Below, in pieces: positions 25,484-34,724 of a stretch of DNA of 43,931 nucleotides. The notes below the pieces were generated by a model. That model did not search any database. It saw nothing but the letters and a program-made list of their open reading frames with translations, and had not been told where the DNA came from. Each line of letters opens with the position of its first letter. Position 1 is the first letter of the stretch. Both the position numbers and the translations under genes were made by a program. Origin of the DNA: an uncultured Lachnospiraceae bacterium. GTDB taxonomy: Bacteria; Bacillota; Clostridia; Lachnospirales; Lachnospiraceae. The stretch spans positions 1 to 43,931 of the forward strand of contig CAJUMB010000027.1 of assembly GCA_910587105.1 (NCBI GenBank), read 5' to 3'.

Positions 25484-26323
25484 TCAAATCAGTCCGCCGG
25501 AACTGGTTCCATTCAAAGTTGTATTAAACGCTGACAGTGTCTGCATCTGCATTTGAAGTTTCGACATCTCTGCCAAATATTTTACATCTTTAGCAGAAAA
25601 TATACTGTCCCCATCTGTGGAATCCGCCGTACTTCCGACAGCTTTTCCGTTCTGGCTGGCCGCCGTCTCCGCCGTCAGGTCCTGCTTGGCATACTCAACC
25701 ACCTGTTTCACATAGGTGTCAAGGCTCAGTTCCATGTCTCTGCCTTTATAACTGGCTGCCGCCACATTAGCTGCATGGTAAGACCGCACCGCCTGCTCCA
25801 CATCTCCGCCGTTAAATTCCAGCTTCCTGGCCAGCGAACGGGCTGCTCCCATAATATTCTCTCTGGGGTCGTAAATGTTTTCAATATCCATTTCTTCAGC
25901 CATGGCAGGCATCAGCTGCATCAGTCCCTTCGCACCAGACACACCCTCGGCATTGATATTATAATTAGATTCCACCTTTGCGACAGCCCTGAGCAAATCT
26001 GCAGAAACCCCATACTTTTCTTCTGCTTCCTCAAAATACTGATTCAGCTCCCGCCCTGTGGCATGGGAATTTCCCGATGTTTTGATCGAAGAATAGGCTG
26101 CAGCCCCGCTCCCGCCATACATAGCAGCACAATAGGGACACTGCCCCGATGCAGATTTTCCATTCAGCAGCGCCGACAGCAGAATATTTTGAAAACTATT
26201 GCCAGAGGACATTCCTCCAGTCAATATATTATTATAACTACTATAAGAATTATTATTTCCAAGCAGACCGTTCAAAGATAACATCAAACTACTGGTATCA
26301 ATCGCCATGTAATCACCATCCAT
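25484..26323 (-). CDS. Lytic transglycosylase-like (SLT domain) protein
   Basis: A 279-residue protein with an SLT/goose-lysozyme-like domain at about 95-200: ADLLRAVAKVESNYN carries the catalytic glutamate, followed by GAKGLMQLMP and an ARSLARKL helix. Such enzymes cleave peptidoglycan glycan strands. No classical signal peptide is visible. The N-terminus is a low-complexity Ser/Asn/Gly-rich stretch with the string CPYC. The C-terminus is Ser/Thr/Gln-rich with a QMQMQTL segment. Absence of a signal peptide suggests export by another route, as with some flagellar or phage-like muramidases. The start may instead be the ATG five codons later (MAIDTSS). Confidence 0.82.
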   Translation of the reverse strand: MDGDYMAIDTSSLMLSLNGLLGNNNSYSSYNNILTGGMSSGNSFQNILLSALLNGKSASGQCPYCAAMYGGSGAAAYSSIKTSGNSHATGRELNQYFEEAEEKYGVSADLLRAVAKVESNYNINAEGVSGAKGLMQLMPAMAEEMDIENIYDPRENIMGAARSLARKLEFNGGDVEQAVRSYHAANVAAASYKGRDMELSLDTYVKQVVEYAKQDLTAETAASQNGKAVGSTADSTDGDSIFSAKDVKYLAEMSKLQMQMQTLSAFNTTLNGTSSGGLI

Positions 26324-26501
26324 CTCTCATAATCATTCCCTGGTACATCTCCAGTTCCTGCCATGTACTCCCGAAGAAAAATCCGGCACAACTGCCACTG
26401 ATTATTTTCATACAGCTTCTAAGAACTTCATCATACCATAAACCTTTGAAAAATACAACGAATTTCCATACAAAACTTTTACCGCCGCACCTTTTAACAG
26501 C

Positions 26502-26530
26502 TTCCCAATTACTCTCCACTGTGTTATAGT
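26502..26530 (+). promoter_or_regulatory. Promoter of aspS
   Basis: TTCCCA and TATAGT with 17 bases between, about 60 bases upstream of the aspS ATG. The leader is too short for a T-box and none is recognisable. Confidence 0.45.
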
Positions 26531-26592
26531 ATAGGTACAATTCCTGTCCGGAGGAATACTCAAAACAAGAAGTAAATTTTTAGGAGGAATTT

Positions 26593-28341
26593 ATGAATAC
26601 TGAAAATATTTACCGCACCTGCACCCTGGACAACATTTCAGAAGCCGATGTGGGAAAAACATTAAAAGCAGCCGGGTGGGTAGAGAATATCCGAGATCAC
26701 GGCGGCGTATCTTTCCTTGATCTGCGGGACATGTACGGAGTACTGCAGGTAGTGATCCGCGATGCCGATCTGCTCACAGGCATCAGCCGCGAGATGTGCC
26801 TTTCCATCGAAGGAGTCATTGAACACAGGGACGAAGACACTTACAATCCCAAAATTCCCACTGGAACCATCGAACTGGAAGCCCATACCATCGAAACCCT
26901 TGGAAAAGTGGGCCGACAGCTTCCCTTTGAAGTGATGACTTCGAAGGAAACCCGGGAAGATGTGCGGCTGAAATACCGCTACCTGGACCTGCGCAACAAA
27001 AAAGTACGGGATAACATGATCTACCGTTCCCGCATCATCAGCTTTATCCGTGAAAAGATGACCAACATGGGATTCCTGGAAATCCAGACACCGATCCTGT
27101 GCGCCTCCTCTCCGGAGGGTGCCAGAGATTATATCGTTCCTTCCAGAAAATTCAAGGGAAAATTCTACGCTCTGCCCCAGGCGCCCCAGCAGTACAAACA
27201 GCTTCTCATGGTGAGCGGGTTCGATAAATATTTCCAAATCGCTCCCTGCTTCCGCGACGAAGACGCCCGGGCAGACCGCTCCCCCGGCGAATTTTATCAG
27301 CTGGACTTTGAGATGAGTTTCGCCACCCAGGAAGACGTATTCCGGACAGGTGAAGAAGTTCTCACCGCCACATTCCAGGAATTTGCACCGGAAGGCTCTG
27401 CCGTTACCCCTGCGCCTTACCCCATATACAGTTATCAGCAGGCCATGCTGGAGTTCGGAACAGACAAGCCAGACCTGAGAAATCCTCTGCGCATCGTAGA
27501 TGTAACAGACTTTTTCCAGAAATGTACCTTCAAGCCTTTCCACGGCAAAACAGTACGGGCCATTAAAGTGCATGCGGATATGTCCAAAGGTTTCCATCAG
27601 AAACTTTTAAAATTCGCCACCTCCATTGGAATGGGCGGATTGGGGTATCTTGAAGTTCTGGACGACCTGAGTTACAAAGGCCCCATTGATAAATTTATTC
27701 CCGAAGAGAATAAAAAAGAAATTGCCGAAATCGCAGGACTGGAAGCAGGAGACACTATCTTCTTCATCGCAGACAAAGAAGAACGGGCAGCTCTATACGC
27801 CGGACAACTGCGGAACGAATTAGGCCAGCGCCTGGATATATGTGAAAAGAATGCCTATCGTTTCTGCTACATCAATGATTTTCCTATGTACGAATACGAT
27901 AAGGATGAGAAAAAATATATTTTCACCCATAACCCATTCTCCATGCCGCAGGGTGGCTTACAGGCATTGCAGGAGAAAAAACCGGAGGAAATTCTGGCTT
28001 ACCAATACGATATCGTCTGCAACGGAGTGGAACTGTCCTCTGGAGCTGTGCGGAACCATGACTTAGAAATCATGATAAAAGCCTTTGATATCGCCGGTTA
28101 CACCGAGGATGATCTGAAAGAGAAATTCGGAGCTTTATATGAGGCATTCCAATTCGGCGCACCGCCTCACGCCGGAATGGCCCCTGGAATCGACCGCATC
28201 GTGATGCTGCTTCGAAACGAAGAAAATATCCGCGAGGTTATCCCCTTCCCTATGAATGGAAACGCACAAGACCTCATGTTCGGCGCCCCTGGCGAAGTAT
28301 CCGAGATGCAGCTGAGGGAAGTCCACGTGAAAATCAGATAG
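26593..28341 (+). CDS. aspS: Aspartate--tRNA ligase
   Basis: Charges tRNA-Asp with aspartate. The 582-residue class II synthetase has the N-terminal OB-fold anticodon-binding domain (GWVENIRDHGGVSFLDLRD), motif 2 FRDEDARADRSPGEFYQLDF, the bacterial GAD insertion in the middle, and motif 3 GMAPGIDRIVMLL near the end. Length is normal for bacterial-type AspRS. TAGGAGGA lies before the ATG. It is monocistronic: its own promoter is upstream and a bidirectional terminator lies 15 bases after the stop. Confidence 0.97.
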   Translation: MNTENIYRTCTLDNISEADVGKTLKAAGWVENIRDHGGVSFLDLRDMYGVLQVVIRDADLLTGISREMCLSIEGVIEHRDEDTYNPKIPTGTIELEAHTIETLGKVGRQLPFEVMTSKETREDVRLKYRYLDLRNKKVRDNMIYRSRIISFIREKMTNMGFLEIQTPILCASSPEGARDYIVPSRKFKGKFYALPQAPQQYKQLLMVSGFDKYFQIAPCFRDEDARADRSPGEFYQLDFEMSFATQEDVFRTGEEVLTATFQEFAPEGSAVTPAPYPIYSYQQAMLEFGTDKPDLRNPLRIVDVTDFFQKCTFKPFHGKTVRAIKVHADMSKGFHQKLLKFATSIGMGGLGYLEVLDDLSYKGPIDKFIPEENKKEIAEIAGLEAGDTIFFIADKEERAALYAGQLRNELGQRLDICEKNAYRFCYINDFPMYEYDKDEKKYIFTHNPFSMPQGGLQALQEKKPEEILAYQYDIVCNGVELSSGAVRNHDLEIMIKAFDIAGYTEDDLKEKFGALYEAFQFGAPPHAGMAPGIDRIVMLLRNEENIREVIPFPMNGNAQDLMFGAPGEVSEMQLREVHVKIR

Positions 28342-28355
28342 AAAATCTCATCACA

Positions 28356-28401
28356 AAAAGCGGCAGACTGCGCAGAATATTTCCTGCAGACTGCCGCTTT
28401 T
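28356..28401. terminator. Bidirectional terminator between aspS and the secreted-protein gene
   Basis: An 11-bp perfect stem AAAAGCGGCAG/CTGCCGCTTTT with a loop that pairs further (CTGCGCAG/CTGCAG-like). It is followed by T-rich sequence on the plus strand and TTTTTG on the minus strand. It serves aspS on the plus strand and the convergent gene at 28417-29523 on the minus strand. Confidence 0.85.
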
Positions 28402-28416
28402 CTTTCCTTTATATAA

Positions 28417-29523
28417 CTAGTACATCTTCAATATTTTTTTACTGCTGTAAGAGCTGTAAAATCTTTCAGACCCTACCTGATCTATATAGCGGACGCGGAT
28501 ATAATACTTTCTGCCGTTTTTCAATTTCGTTATTTTAGACACCGGAACATTTTCCTTTCCGTAGAAGTTCCTTCCAAATTCCTTATATTTTCCATTCTTT
28601 TTCTCAGAATAGGAAACTCTGTACCAGTGAAAACGCCCTAATGAATCCGTCACCTTTAAGTAAGGCTTCCCTGACCGATACAGAACCTTTAAAACCGGCT
28701 TACTGCGGAAGACATCCGACTTAGCAACCTTTATCTTAATAGGATCGCAGAAATCACCGCAGATTTTCTTTCCATTAATGACTTTATAGTAACGCGCCCG
28801 AAAATAATAGGTTTTCCCATGTTTGATCCTGCTTCCCGCTGTCTCAAACCTATAACTGCCCGCCGCAGTACCGCATGTCTTATATGTACCATTTTTCTTG
28901 GACGCATATTGATATTCCACGGAATAATTTGCTTCGCAATTATCAGGATTAATCTCTAGATTTTCTCTTCCCGGTGACAGTATCGGCTTTTCCGGTTTCT
29001 GTAAAACAGCAGACACAGTACCTTTTAGTTTGACAGGCACATAAATGGGATAAGCCCTCGTCCCGGCTACTCCCCCATGAACCCATTCCACGTATTCATT
29101 GATATCGTTTTGTGTAATCGTGACAGCCAGCGGATATCTATCCTCCATGGCATTGTCATATTCATATCCTCTGGGACATTCAAAATTCGTCAACCTGTAT
29201 ACGCCCGCCGGCATGCTTGACACATTATCCTCATTTGCAAGGAGAAACAAGTGGGTTCCATAGTTATCTGTAATACTAAACGGCCATGTAATCGTATTGT
29301 GCAGTTTCCGTCCATCCGGACATGTCAGCTCCGCCGATATTCCCATGTACTCCTCCTCTGACGATGCTTTATAGTAATGATATCCCCCATCCTGCTCAAG
29401 TATCACATAAATAGCCTCGACAGCTGCACCTGCTCCTCCCGCCTGCACACAGACAGGCAGACACAAGACCACAGCCGCAAACATTCCTGCCAGACTCCAT
29501 AAATATTTACTAATCCTTTTCAA
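28417..29523 (-). CDS. Secreted protein with fibronectin-like C-terminal modules, tandem copy 3
   Basis: About 368 residues. The N-terminus MKRISKYLWSLAGMFAAVV, continuing to PVCVQA-GG, is a clear signal peptide with an AxA-type cleavage site. A family-specific N-terminal domain (residues 35-170, with ECPRGYEYDNAMEDRYPL) is followed by two beta-rich repeats resembling fibronectin type III: SVEYQYASKKNGTYK through GKTYYFRARYYK, then RVSYSEKKNGKYKEF through GRKYYIRVRYID. The start is TTG, chosen because AGGAGG lies eight bases before it; an in-frame TTG two codons earlier is too close. Third in transcription order of three paralogues. Probably extracellular or wall-associated; function unknown. 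Confidence 0.8.
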   Translation of the reverse strand: MKRISKYLWSLAGMFAAVVLCLPVCVQAGGAGAAVEAIYVILEQDGGYHYYKASSEEEYMGISAELTCPDGRKLHNTITWPFSITDNYGTHLFLLANEDNVSSMPAGVYRLTNFECPRGYEYDNAMEDRYPLAVTITQNDINEYVEWVHGGVAGTRAYPIYVPVKLKGTVSAVLQKPEKPILSPGRENLEINPDNCEANYSVEYQYASKKNGTYKTCGTAAGSYRFETAGSRIKHGKTYYFRARYYKVINGKKICGDFCDPIKIKVAKSDVFRSKPVLKVLYRSGKPYLKVTDSLGRFHWYRVSYSEKKNGKYKEFGRNFYGKENVPVSKITKLKNGRKYYIRVRYIDQVGSERFYSSYSSKKILKMY

Positions 29524-29583
29524 AAACAATTCCTCCTTTCATAAAGACAGCCCACAATTGACACAATCATCTCATAACTGCTC

Positions 29584-30699
29584 TTACGGCATTTTCACTT
29601 TCTGTTTATTGCTATAAGAACCGTAAAATTTTTCAGCCCCCACCTGATCTATATAGCGGACAAGGATATAATACTTTCTGCCGCTTTTCAGTTTCGTTAT
29701 TTTAGACGCCGAAACATTTTCCTTTCCAGAAAAAGTTTTTTTGAATTCCTTATATTTTCCATTCTTTTTCTCTGAATAAAATACTTTGTACCAGTAAAAG
29801 CGCCCCGATGCATCCGTCACCTTTAAGTAAGGTTTCCCTGACCGATACTGAACCTTTAGAACCGGCCTGCTGCCGAAAACATCCGACTTGGAAACCTTTA
29901 TCTTAAGGGGAGCACAAAAATCACCGCAGGTTTTCTTTCCATTAACAACTTTGCAGTAACGCGCCCGAAAATAATAGGTTTTCCCATGTTTGATCCTGCT
30001 TCCCGCTGTCCGAAAACTATAACTGCCCTTCGCAGTACCGCATGTCTTATATGTACCTGTTTTCTTGGACGCATATTGATATTCCACGGAATAATTCGCT
30101 TTGTAATTTTGGGGAATAATCTGTATAATATCCCTTCCAGCTAACAGTATCGGTTTTTCTGGTTTCTGTAAAACAGCAGAAACAGTACCTTTTAGTTTGA
30201 TAGGCACATAAATCGGATAAACTTTCGTCCCGCCTGTTGCCTCATGAGCCCATTCCAAATATTTATAGATATCACTTTGTGTGATCGTCACAGACAGAGG
30301 ATATCTATCTTCCATAGCATTATCATACTCATATCCCTTGGGACATTCAAAATTCGTCAACCTGTATGTGCCTGCCCGCATTTCCGACACATCATCCTCA
30401 CTTGCAAGGTAAAACGAATGGATTGGGGTTCTAAAGGGCCAGTTTCCTGTCCTGCTCGGCCCTGTGATCGTATTGTGAAGTTTCCTCCCATCCGGACATG
30501 TCAGCTCCGCTGATATTCCCAGGTACTCTTCCTCCGACGATGCTTCATAGCAATGATGTACCCCATCCTGATCAAGTATCACATAAACAACATCAACAGC
30601 CGCACCTATGCCTCCCGCCTGCACACAGACAGGCAGAAACAAGACCACAGCAGCAAACATTCCTGCCAGACTCCATAAACATTTACTAATCCTTTTCAA
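29584..30699 (-). CDS. Secreted protein with fibronectin-like C-terminal modules, tandem copy 2
   Basis: About 371 residues, very similar to its downstream neighbour (28417-29523) in sequence and layout: signal peptide ending PVCVQA-GG, an N-terminal domain with ECPKGYEYDNAMEDRYPL, then two fibronectin-like repeats (SVEYQYASKKTGTYK, YKVFYSEKKNGKYKEF). The likely start is TTG at 30699, aligned with the other copies. The ribosome binding site is weaker here, AAGGTGG instead of AAGGAGG. The sequence after its upstream neighbour's stop is also duplicated, showing that the repeat unit included intergenic DNA. Confidence 0.8.
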   Translation of the reverse strand: MKRISKCLWSLAGMFAAVVLFLPVCVQAGGIGAAVDVVYVILDQDGVHHCYEASSEEEYLGISAELTCPDGRKLHNTITGPSRTGNWPFRTPIHSFYLASEDDVSEMRAGTYRLTNFECPKGYEYDNAMEDRYPLSVTITQSDIYKYLEWAHEATGGTKVYPIYVPIKLKGTVSAVLQKPEKPILLAGRDIIQIIPQNYKANYSVEYQYASKKTGTYKTCGTAKGSYSFRTAGSRIKHGKTYYFRARYCKVVNGKKTCGDFCAPLKIKVSKSDVFGSRPVLKVQYRSGKPYLKVTDASGRFYWYKVFYSEKKNGKYKEFKKTFSGKENVSASKITKLKSGRKYYILVRYIDQVGAEKFYGSYSNKQKVKMP

Positions 30700-30759
30700 A
30701 AACAATTCCACCTTCCATAAAGACAGCCCGCAATTGACACAATCATCTCATAACTGCTC

Positions 30760-31884
30760 TTACGGCATTTTCACTTTCTGTTTATTGCTATAAGAACTGT
30801 ACATGGTCTCATACTCCGGCTTGTCTATGAAACGGACACGAACATAGTAAGTCCTGCCCTTTTTTAGTTCCTTTATAGTGGATGTCTGAATTTCCGATCC
30901 AGAATAGACTGTCCTAATTTCCTTATATTTCCCATTCTTCTTAGTGGAATAGGAAATTTTATACATATTAAAATCGTTTGTGCCGCTGTTCACCTGCAGA
31001 CGGGGAGCCTGCGATTTACGGGAAGTCTTTATCACTTTCAGAACCGGCTTACAGCTGTAGATAGATGATTTGAAGACTTTTATTTTAACTGGATTGCTAA
31101 AATCGCCGCAGATTTTCTTTCCGCCGGCTATTTTATAATAGCGGGCCCGGAAATAGTACGTTTTCCCATGTTTCAGACGTTTTCCTGCTTTAGTAAAACG
31201 GTAAGCTCCATCCTCGCTGCCCAGCGTACTATATTTGCCGTTCTTCTTGGCTGCATACTGGTATTCAATAGAATAAGTTCCGCCATAATTTTTCGTTTCA
31301 ATATAACGATTTTCCCTGTTCACGGAAAGCACAGCCTTTTCCGGTTTCTGCAGATAGGCAGAAACGGTGCCTTTCAGTTTCACAGGCACGTAAATGGTAT
31401 ATGTTTCCGTCCCCGCTTCCGTACCTTGCTGAACCCATTCAAGATATTCATTGATATCACTTTGTGTAATCGTCACAGACAGTGGATACTTGTCTTCCAA
31501 GGCATTGTCATATTCATATCCTCTTGGACATTCAAAGTTTGTCAGCCTATATGTACCCACCAGCATTCTGGACACATCATCTTCCCAGGCAAAATTAAAC
31601 AAATGTTTTCCAATTGCTTTTCCCTCCGCTGTCCGCCCATCTATCTCTTCTATAATGTTAGTCCATTTGGACGCGTTCGGACACGTCAGCTCAGCTGATA
31701 TTCCCAGATAATCTGTATCAAGGGGTGTGGCACAATAATCCCATCCCCCGTCTGGTCTGAGTATCACATATACAACCTCAATAGCCGCTGCATTTCCCCC
31801 GGCCTGCACACAGACGGGCATAAAAAAGAATACAGCTGCCAGCAGACCTGCTAAACTCCATAAGTATTTGCTGATTTTTTTCAA
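30760..31884 (-). CDS. Secreted protein with fibronectin-like C-terminal modules, tandem copy 1
   Basis: About 374 residues, the most divergent of three tandem paralogues and first in transcription order. The signal peptide (KKISKYLWSLAGLLAAVFFF, then MPVCVQA-GG), N-terminal domain (ECPRGYEYDNALEDKYPL) and two fibronectin-like repeats (SIEYQYAAKKNGKYS, KISYSTKKNGKYKEI) match the others. The TTG at 31884 is preferred, with GGGGGA upstream. The frame extends to 31974, but that extension runs through the terminator of the ATP synthase operon. No promoter is obvious in the 98-bp gap, so its transcription start is unclear. Confidence 0.8.
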   Translation of the reverse strand: MKKISKYLWSLAGLLAAVFFFMPVCVQAGGNAAAIEVVYVILRPDGGWDYCATPLDTDYLGISAELTCPNASKWTNIIEEIDGRTAEGKAIGKHLFNFAWEDDVSRMLVGTYRLTNFECPRGYEYDNALEDKYPLSVTITQSDINEYLEWVQQGTEAGTETYTIYVPVKLKGTVSAYLQKPEKAVLSVNRENRYIETKNYGGTYSIEYQYAAKKNGKYSTLGSEDGAYRFTKAGKRLKHGKTYYFRARYYKIAGGKKICGDFSNPVKIKVFKSSIYSCKPVLKVIKTSRKSQAPRLQVNSGTNDFNMYKISYSTKKNGKYKEIRTVYSGSEIQTSTIKELKKGRTYYVRVRFIDKPEYETMYSSYSNKQKVKMP

Positions 31885-31905
31885 AGAAATCCCCCTTTCG
31901 AAAAG

Positions 31906-31948
31906 GAAACCCCGAAAATGTCCATTTTTTCCACATCTTCGGGGTTTC
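31906..31948 (-). terminator. Rho-independent terminator of the ATP synthase operon
   Basis: On the minus strand GAAACCCCGAA and TTCGGGGTTTC pair over 11 bp and are followed by CTTTTCG. It lies about 35 bases after the atpC stop and just before the first secreted-protein gene. Confidence 0.75.
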
Positions 31949-31982
31949 ATCATTGTTATGTTTGACTCAATCAAACCACCTA

Positions 31983-32384
31983 TTATTTTTTCACACTCAA
32001 CCGTACCAGCGCCCTGTGGAGCTTGGCTTTCGCCACTTTGTACTCCCGGTCTGTAAGCCCGCTTCTGGCGAGAACATCCTCCGCACGCTTCTTTGCCGCA
32101 TTGGCACGTTCTTCATCGATATCCTCTTTCCACTCCCAGGTAGTAGCCAGCAGATGGCACGTACCATTCATCATGGAAAGCATTCCACCGATACAGGCAG
32201 CATCCCGCCTGGTTCCGTCCTCAAACACAACATGGGCTTCCCCCATGCCAAGCGCTGTACAGAAGTTCACATGTCTTGCGAGAATCGCCAAGTCCCCTGT
32301 AATGCTCCTGCACACAACGCGAACCACTTCATCTTCAAACAGCAGGCCGTCTGGTGTTCCGATTCGTAATGGAAATGTCGCCAT
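31983..32384 (-). CDS. atpC: ATP synthase F1 epsilon subunit
   Basis: Central-stalk subunit that couples rotation and can inhibit ATP hydrolysis. The 133-residue protein begins FPLRIGTPDGLLFEDEVVRV, a typical epsilon beta-sandwich, followed by two C-terminal helices (ANAAKKRAEDVLARSG onward). It is the last gene of the operon, 12 bases after atpD, and is followed by a clear terminator. Confidence 0.93.
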   Translation of the reverse strand: MATFPLRIGTPDGLLFEDEVVRVVCRSITGDLAILARHVNFCTALGMGEAHVVFEDGTRRDAACIGGMLSMMNGTCHLLATTWEWKEDIDEERANAAKKRAEDVLARSGLTDREYKVAKAKLHRALVRLSVKK

Positions 32385-32396
32385 AGACAGCCTCCT

Positions 32397-33791
32397 TTAC
32401 TGATTCTTCGCTTTTTCAAAAACGTCATCAATGGTTCCTGCAAACAGGAAACAGCTCTCCGGAATATGGTCGCATTCGCCATCCAGGATCATCTTAAAGC
32501 CGCGCAAGGTTTCTTTCAGCGGCACAAGCTGGCCTGGCATACCTGTAAACTGTTCTGCCACAGAGAAGCTCTGGGACAGATAACGCTGTACTTTACGAGC
32601 ACGGTTTACAGTCAGCTTATCTTCTTCTGACAACTCGTCCATACCCATAATCGCGATGATATCCTGCAGCTCCTGATAACGCTGCAGCACTCTCTGCACT
32701 GCACGGGCAATTTCATAGTGTTCTTTTCCCACGCCTTCCGGTGACAGGATACGGCTGGTAGAATCCAGCGGGTCCACAGCTGGATAAATACCCTGGCTGG
32801 CAATATCACGGGAAAGTGTCGTGGTGGCATCCAGATGGGAGAAGGTAGTAGCCGGAGCCGGGTCAGTCAAGTCATCGGCAGGCACATATACTGCCTGAAC
32901 AGATGTGATAGACCCCTTCCTTGTAGAAGTAATACGCTCCTGCAGTGTTCCCATCTCAGTGGCCAGCGTAGGCTGGTAACCTACGGCTGAAGGCATACGT
33001 CCCAAAAGCGCAGACACCTCGGAACCTGCCTGGGTAAAACGGAAAATATTATCAATAAACAGCAGCACGTCCTGATTCTTCACGTCACGGAAGTATTCCG
33101 CCATAGTAAGTCCGGACAGACCCACACGCATACGTGCTCCCGGCGGCTCATTCATCTGGCCATAGATCAAGGCTGTTTTATCAATAACGCCGCTCTCTTT
33201 CATTTCATTATAAAGGTCATTTCCCTCACGGGTACGCTCACCAACCCCTGTAAATACGGAAATACCGCCATGGGCTGTGGCCACATTGTGGATCAGCTCC
33301 ATGATCAATACGGTTTTACCAACCCCCGCACCGCCGAACAGACCAATCTTACCACCTTTTGCATAGGGGCAGATCAGGTCAACGACTTTGATACCTGTCT
33401 CCAGAATCTCTGTAGCCGGCATCTGTTCTTCATAAGCCGGAGCAGGACGGTGGATCGGCCATCTCTCTTTTGCTTCAGGGGCCGGCATATTATCTACCGG
33501 TTCACCCAAAAGGTTGAATATACGGCCCAGGCATTCCTCGCCTACCGGAACCGCAATGGGTTTTCCGGTATCCACAGCTTTGGTGCCGCGGACCAGACCG
33601 TCAGTGGAACTCATAGCGATGCAGCGCACCGTATTATCCCCGATCTGCTGGGCTACCTCAGCCGTCAGCTTTGCGCCTTGGTTATCAATTTCAATGGCAT
33701 TCAGAAGTGCAGGCAGCTCATCGTGCGCAAAGCGGATGTCCAGAACAGGACCGGTGACCTGCACTACTTCGCCAGTGTGTTTTTCACTCAT
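32397..33791 (-). CDS. atpD: ATP synthase F1 beta subunit (catalytic)
   Basis: Catalytic subunit, 464 residues from the ATG at 33791 (GGAGA seven bases upstream). The frame runs on to 33866 but that part is not beta-like. P-loop GGAGVGKTVLI is near residue 155, the catalytic glutamate in GVGERTREGNDLY, and the signature PAVDPLDSTSR near 350. It lies between atpG and atpC. Confidence 0.97.
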   Translation of the reverse strand: MSEKHTGEVVQVTGPVLDIRFAHDELPALLNAIEIDNQGAKLTAEVAQQIGDNTVRCIAMSSTDGLVRGTKAVDTGKPIAVPVGEECLGRIFNLLGEPVDNMPAPEAKERWPIHRPAPAYEEQMPATEILETGIKVVDLICPYAKGGKIGLFGGAGVGKTVLIMELIHNVATAHGGISVFTGVGERTREGNDLYNEMKESGVIDKTALIYGQMNEPPGARMRVGLSGLTMAEYFRDVKNQDVLLFIDNIFRFTQAGSEVSALLGRMPSAVGYQPTLATEMGTLQERITSTRKGSITSVQAVYVPADDLTDPAPATTFSHLDATTTLSRDIASQGIYPAVDPLDSTSRILSPEGVGKEHYEIARAVQRVLQRYQELQDIIAIMGMDELSEEDKLTVNRARKVQRYLSQSFSVAEQFTGMPGQLVPLKETLRGFKMILDGECDHIPESCFLFAGTIDDVFEKAKNQ

Positions 33792-33840
33792 GCTTGAATC
33801 TCCTTCATGTACATCTGCATAACTTCCCGCAGATGCTGTA

Positions 33841-34704
33841 CTAGATGCTCTCCGCACCTGCGACAATCTCCGTGATCTCCTGCGTTATGCTGGCCTGACG
33901 AACTCTGTTATAGTGCAGGTTCAGCTTCTCAATCATTTCCTCGGCATTGCTGGTGGCAGCCTCCATAGCTGTCCTTCTGGCCGCAAGTTCACTGGCCAGA
34001 CTGTCACAGACACCGCCATAGATTACTCCCGCCAGATATTCCGGCACAATCGCGTCAAATACCTCAGAGCTGTTGGGCTCATACAAAATCAGACTGCGGA
34101 CTGCATCCTTTTCTTCCCCCGGCTGGACCTGTTCCAGATCTTTTAAGGGAAGCACGGAAAATGCTCTTGGCTGTTGAGACAGCATGGAAACAAATTCTGT
34201 ATAGCAAAGCTGAATATGACCAAAACTGCCGTTCTTAAACTCTTTACACAGCAGTTTGGCAATCTCAAAGCAGTCTGCCACAGAAATACTGGCAACCTCT
34301 GCATATTCTTCGCCAATTGTCTCAACGCCCCGGCGCTGGAAATATTCCACCGCCTTCTTCCCAATGGGCAGTACCATATAGTCTTTTCCTTCTGCCTCCG
34401 CTTCCAGACTTTTAAACAGGTTGGAATTATATCCGCCTGCCAGTCCGCGGTCACCGGCAATCACCACATAGCAATATTTTTCACTTACCGCATCTCTGGA
34501 ATAAACAGAAGAAAAATCAGTATTTCCCACTGCAATATCCCGAAGTGTCTGATGCAGCTCCCTGAAATAAGGGCGGCAGGTTTCCGCCCGATCCTTCGCC
34601 TTACGCAGTTTGGAGGACGCCACAAGTTCCATCGCCTTGGTAATCTGCATCGTGTTGCTGACACTTTTAATCCGCAGCTTTACCGCTTTCATATTTGCAG
34701 CCAT
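33841..34704 (-). CDS. atpG: ATP synthase F1 gamma subunit
   Basis: Rotor shaft subunit of 287 residues. The N-terminal helix (KLRIKSVSNTMQITKAMELV) and the C-terminal helix ending NRVRQASITQEITEIVAGA are the two conserved coiled-coil ends of gamma. A strong GGAGGA precedes the ATG. Confidence 0.96.
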   Translation of the reverse strand: MAANMKAVKLRIKSVSNTMQITKAMELVASSKLRKAKDRAETCRPYFRELHQTLRDIAVGNTDFSSVYSRDAVSEKYCYVVIAGDRGLAGGYNSNLFKSLEAEAEGKDYMVLPIGKKAVEYFQRRGVETIGEEYAEVASISVADCFEIAKLLCKEFKNGSFGHIQLCYTEFVSMLSQQPRAFSVLPLKDLEQVQPGEEKDAVRSLILYEPNSSEVFDAIVPEYLAGVIYGGVCDSLASELAARRTAMEAATSNAEEMIEKLNLHYNRVRQASITQEITEIVAGAESI

Positions 34705-34724
34705 ATGCTTCCTCCTATATCACA

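Noticed and set aside
26124..26150. CPYC string in the lytic transglycosylase-like protein read as a thioredoxin-type active site
   Set aside because: It is an isolated motif in a low-complexity N-terminus without any thioredoxin fold around it.
26531..26592. T-box leader before aspS
   Set aside because: Only about 60 bases separate the promoter from the start codon; no specifier loop, T-box sequence or terminator is present.
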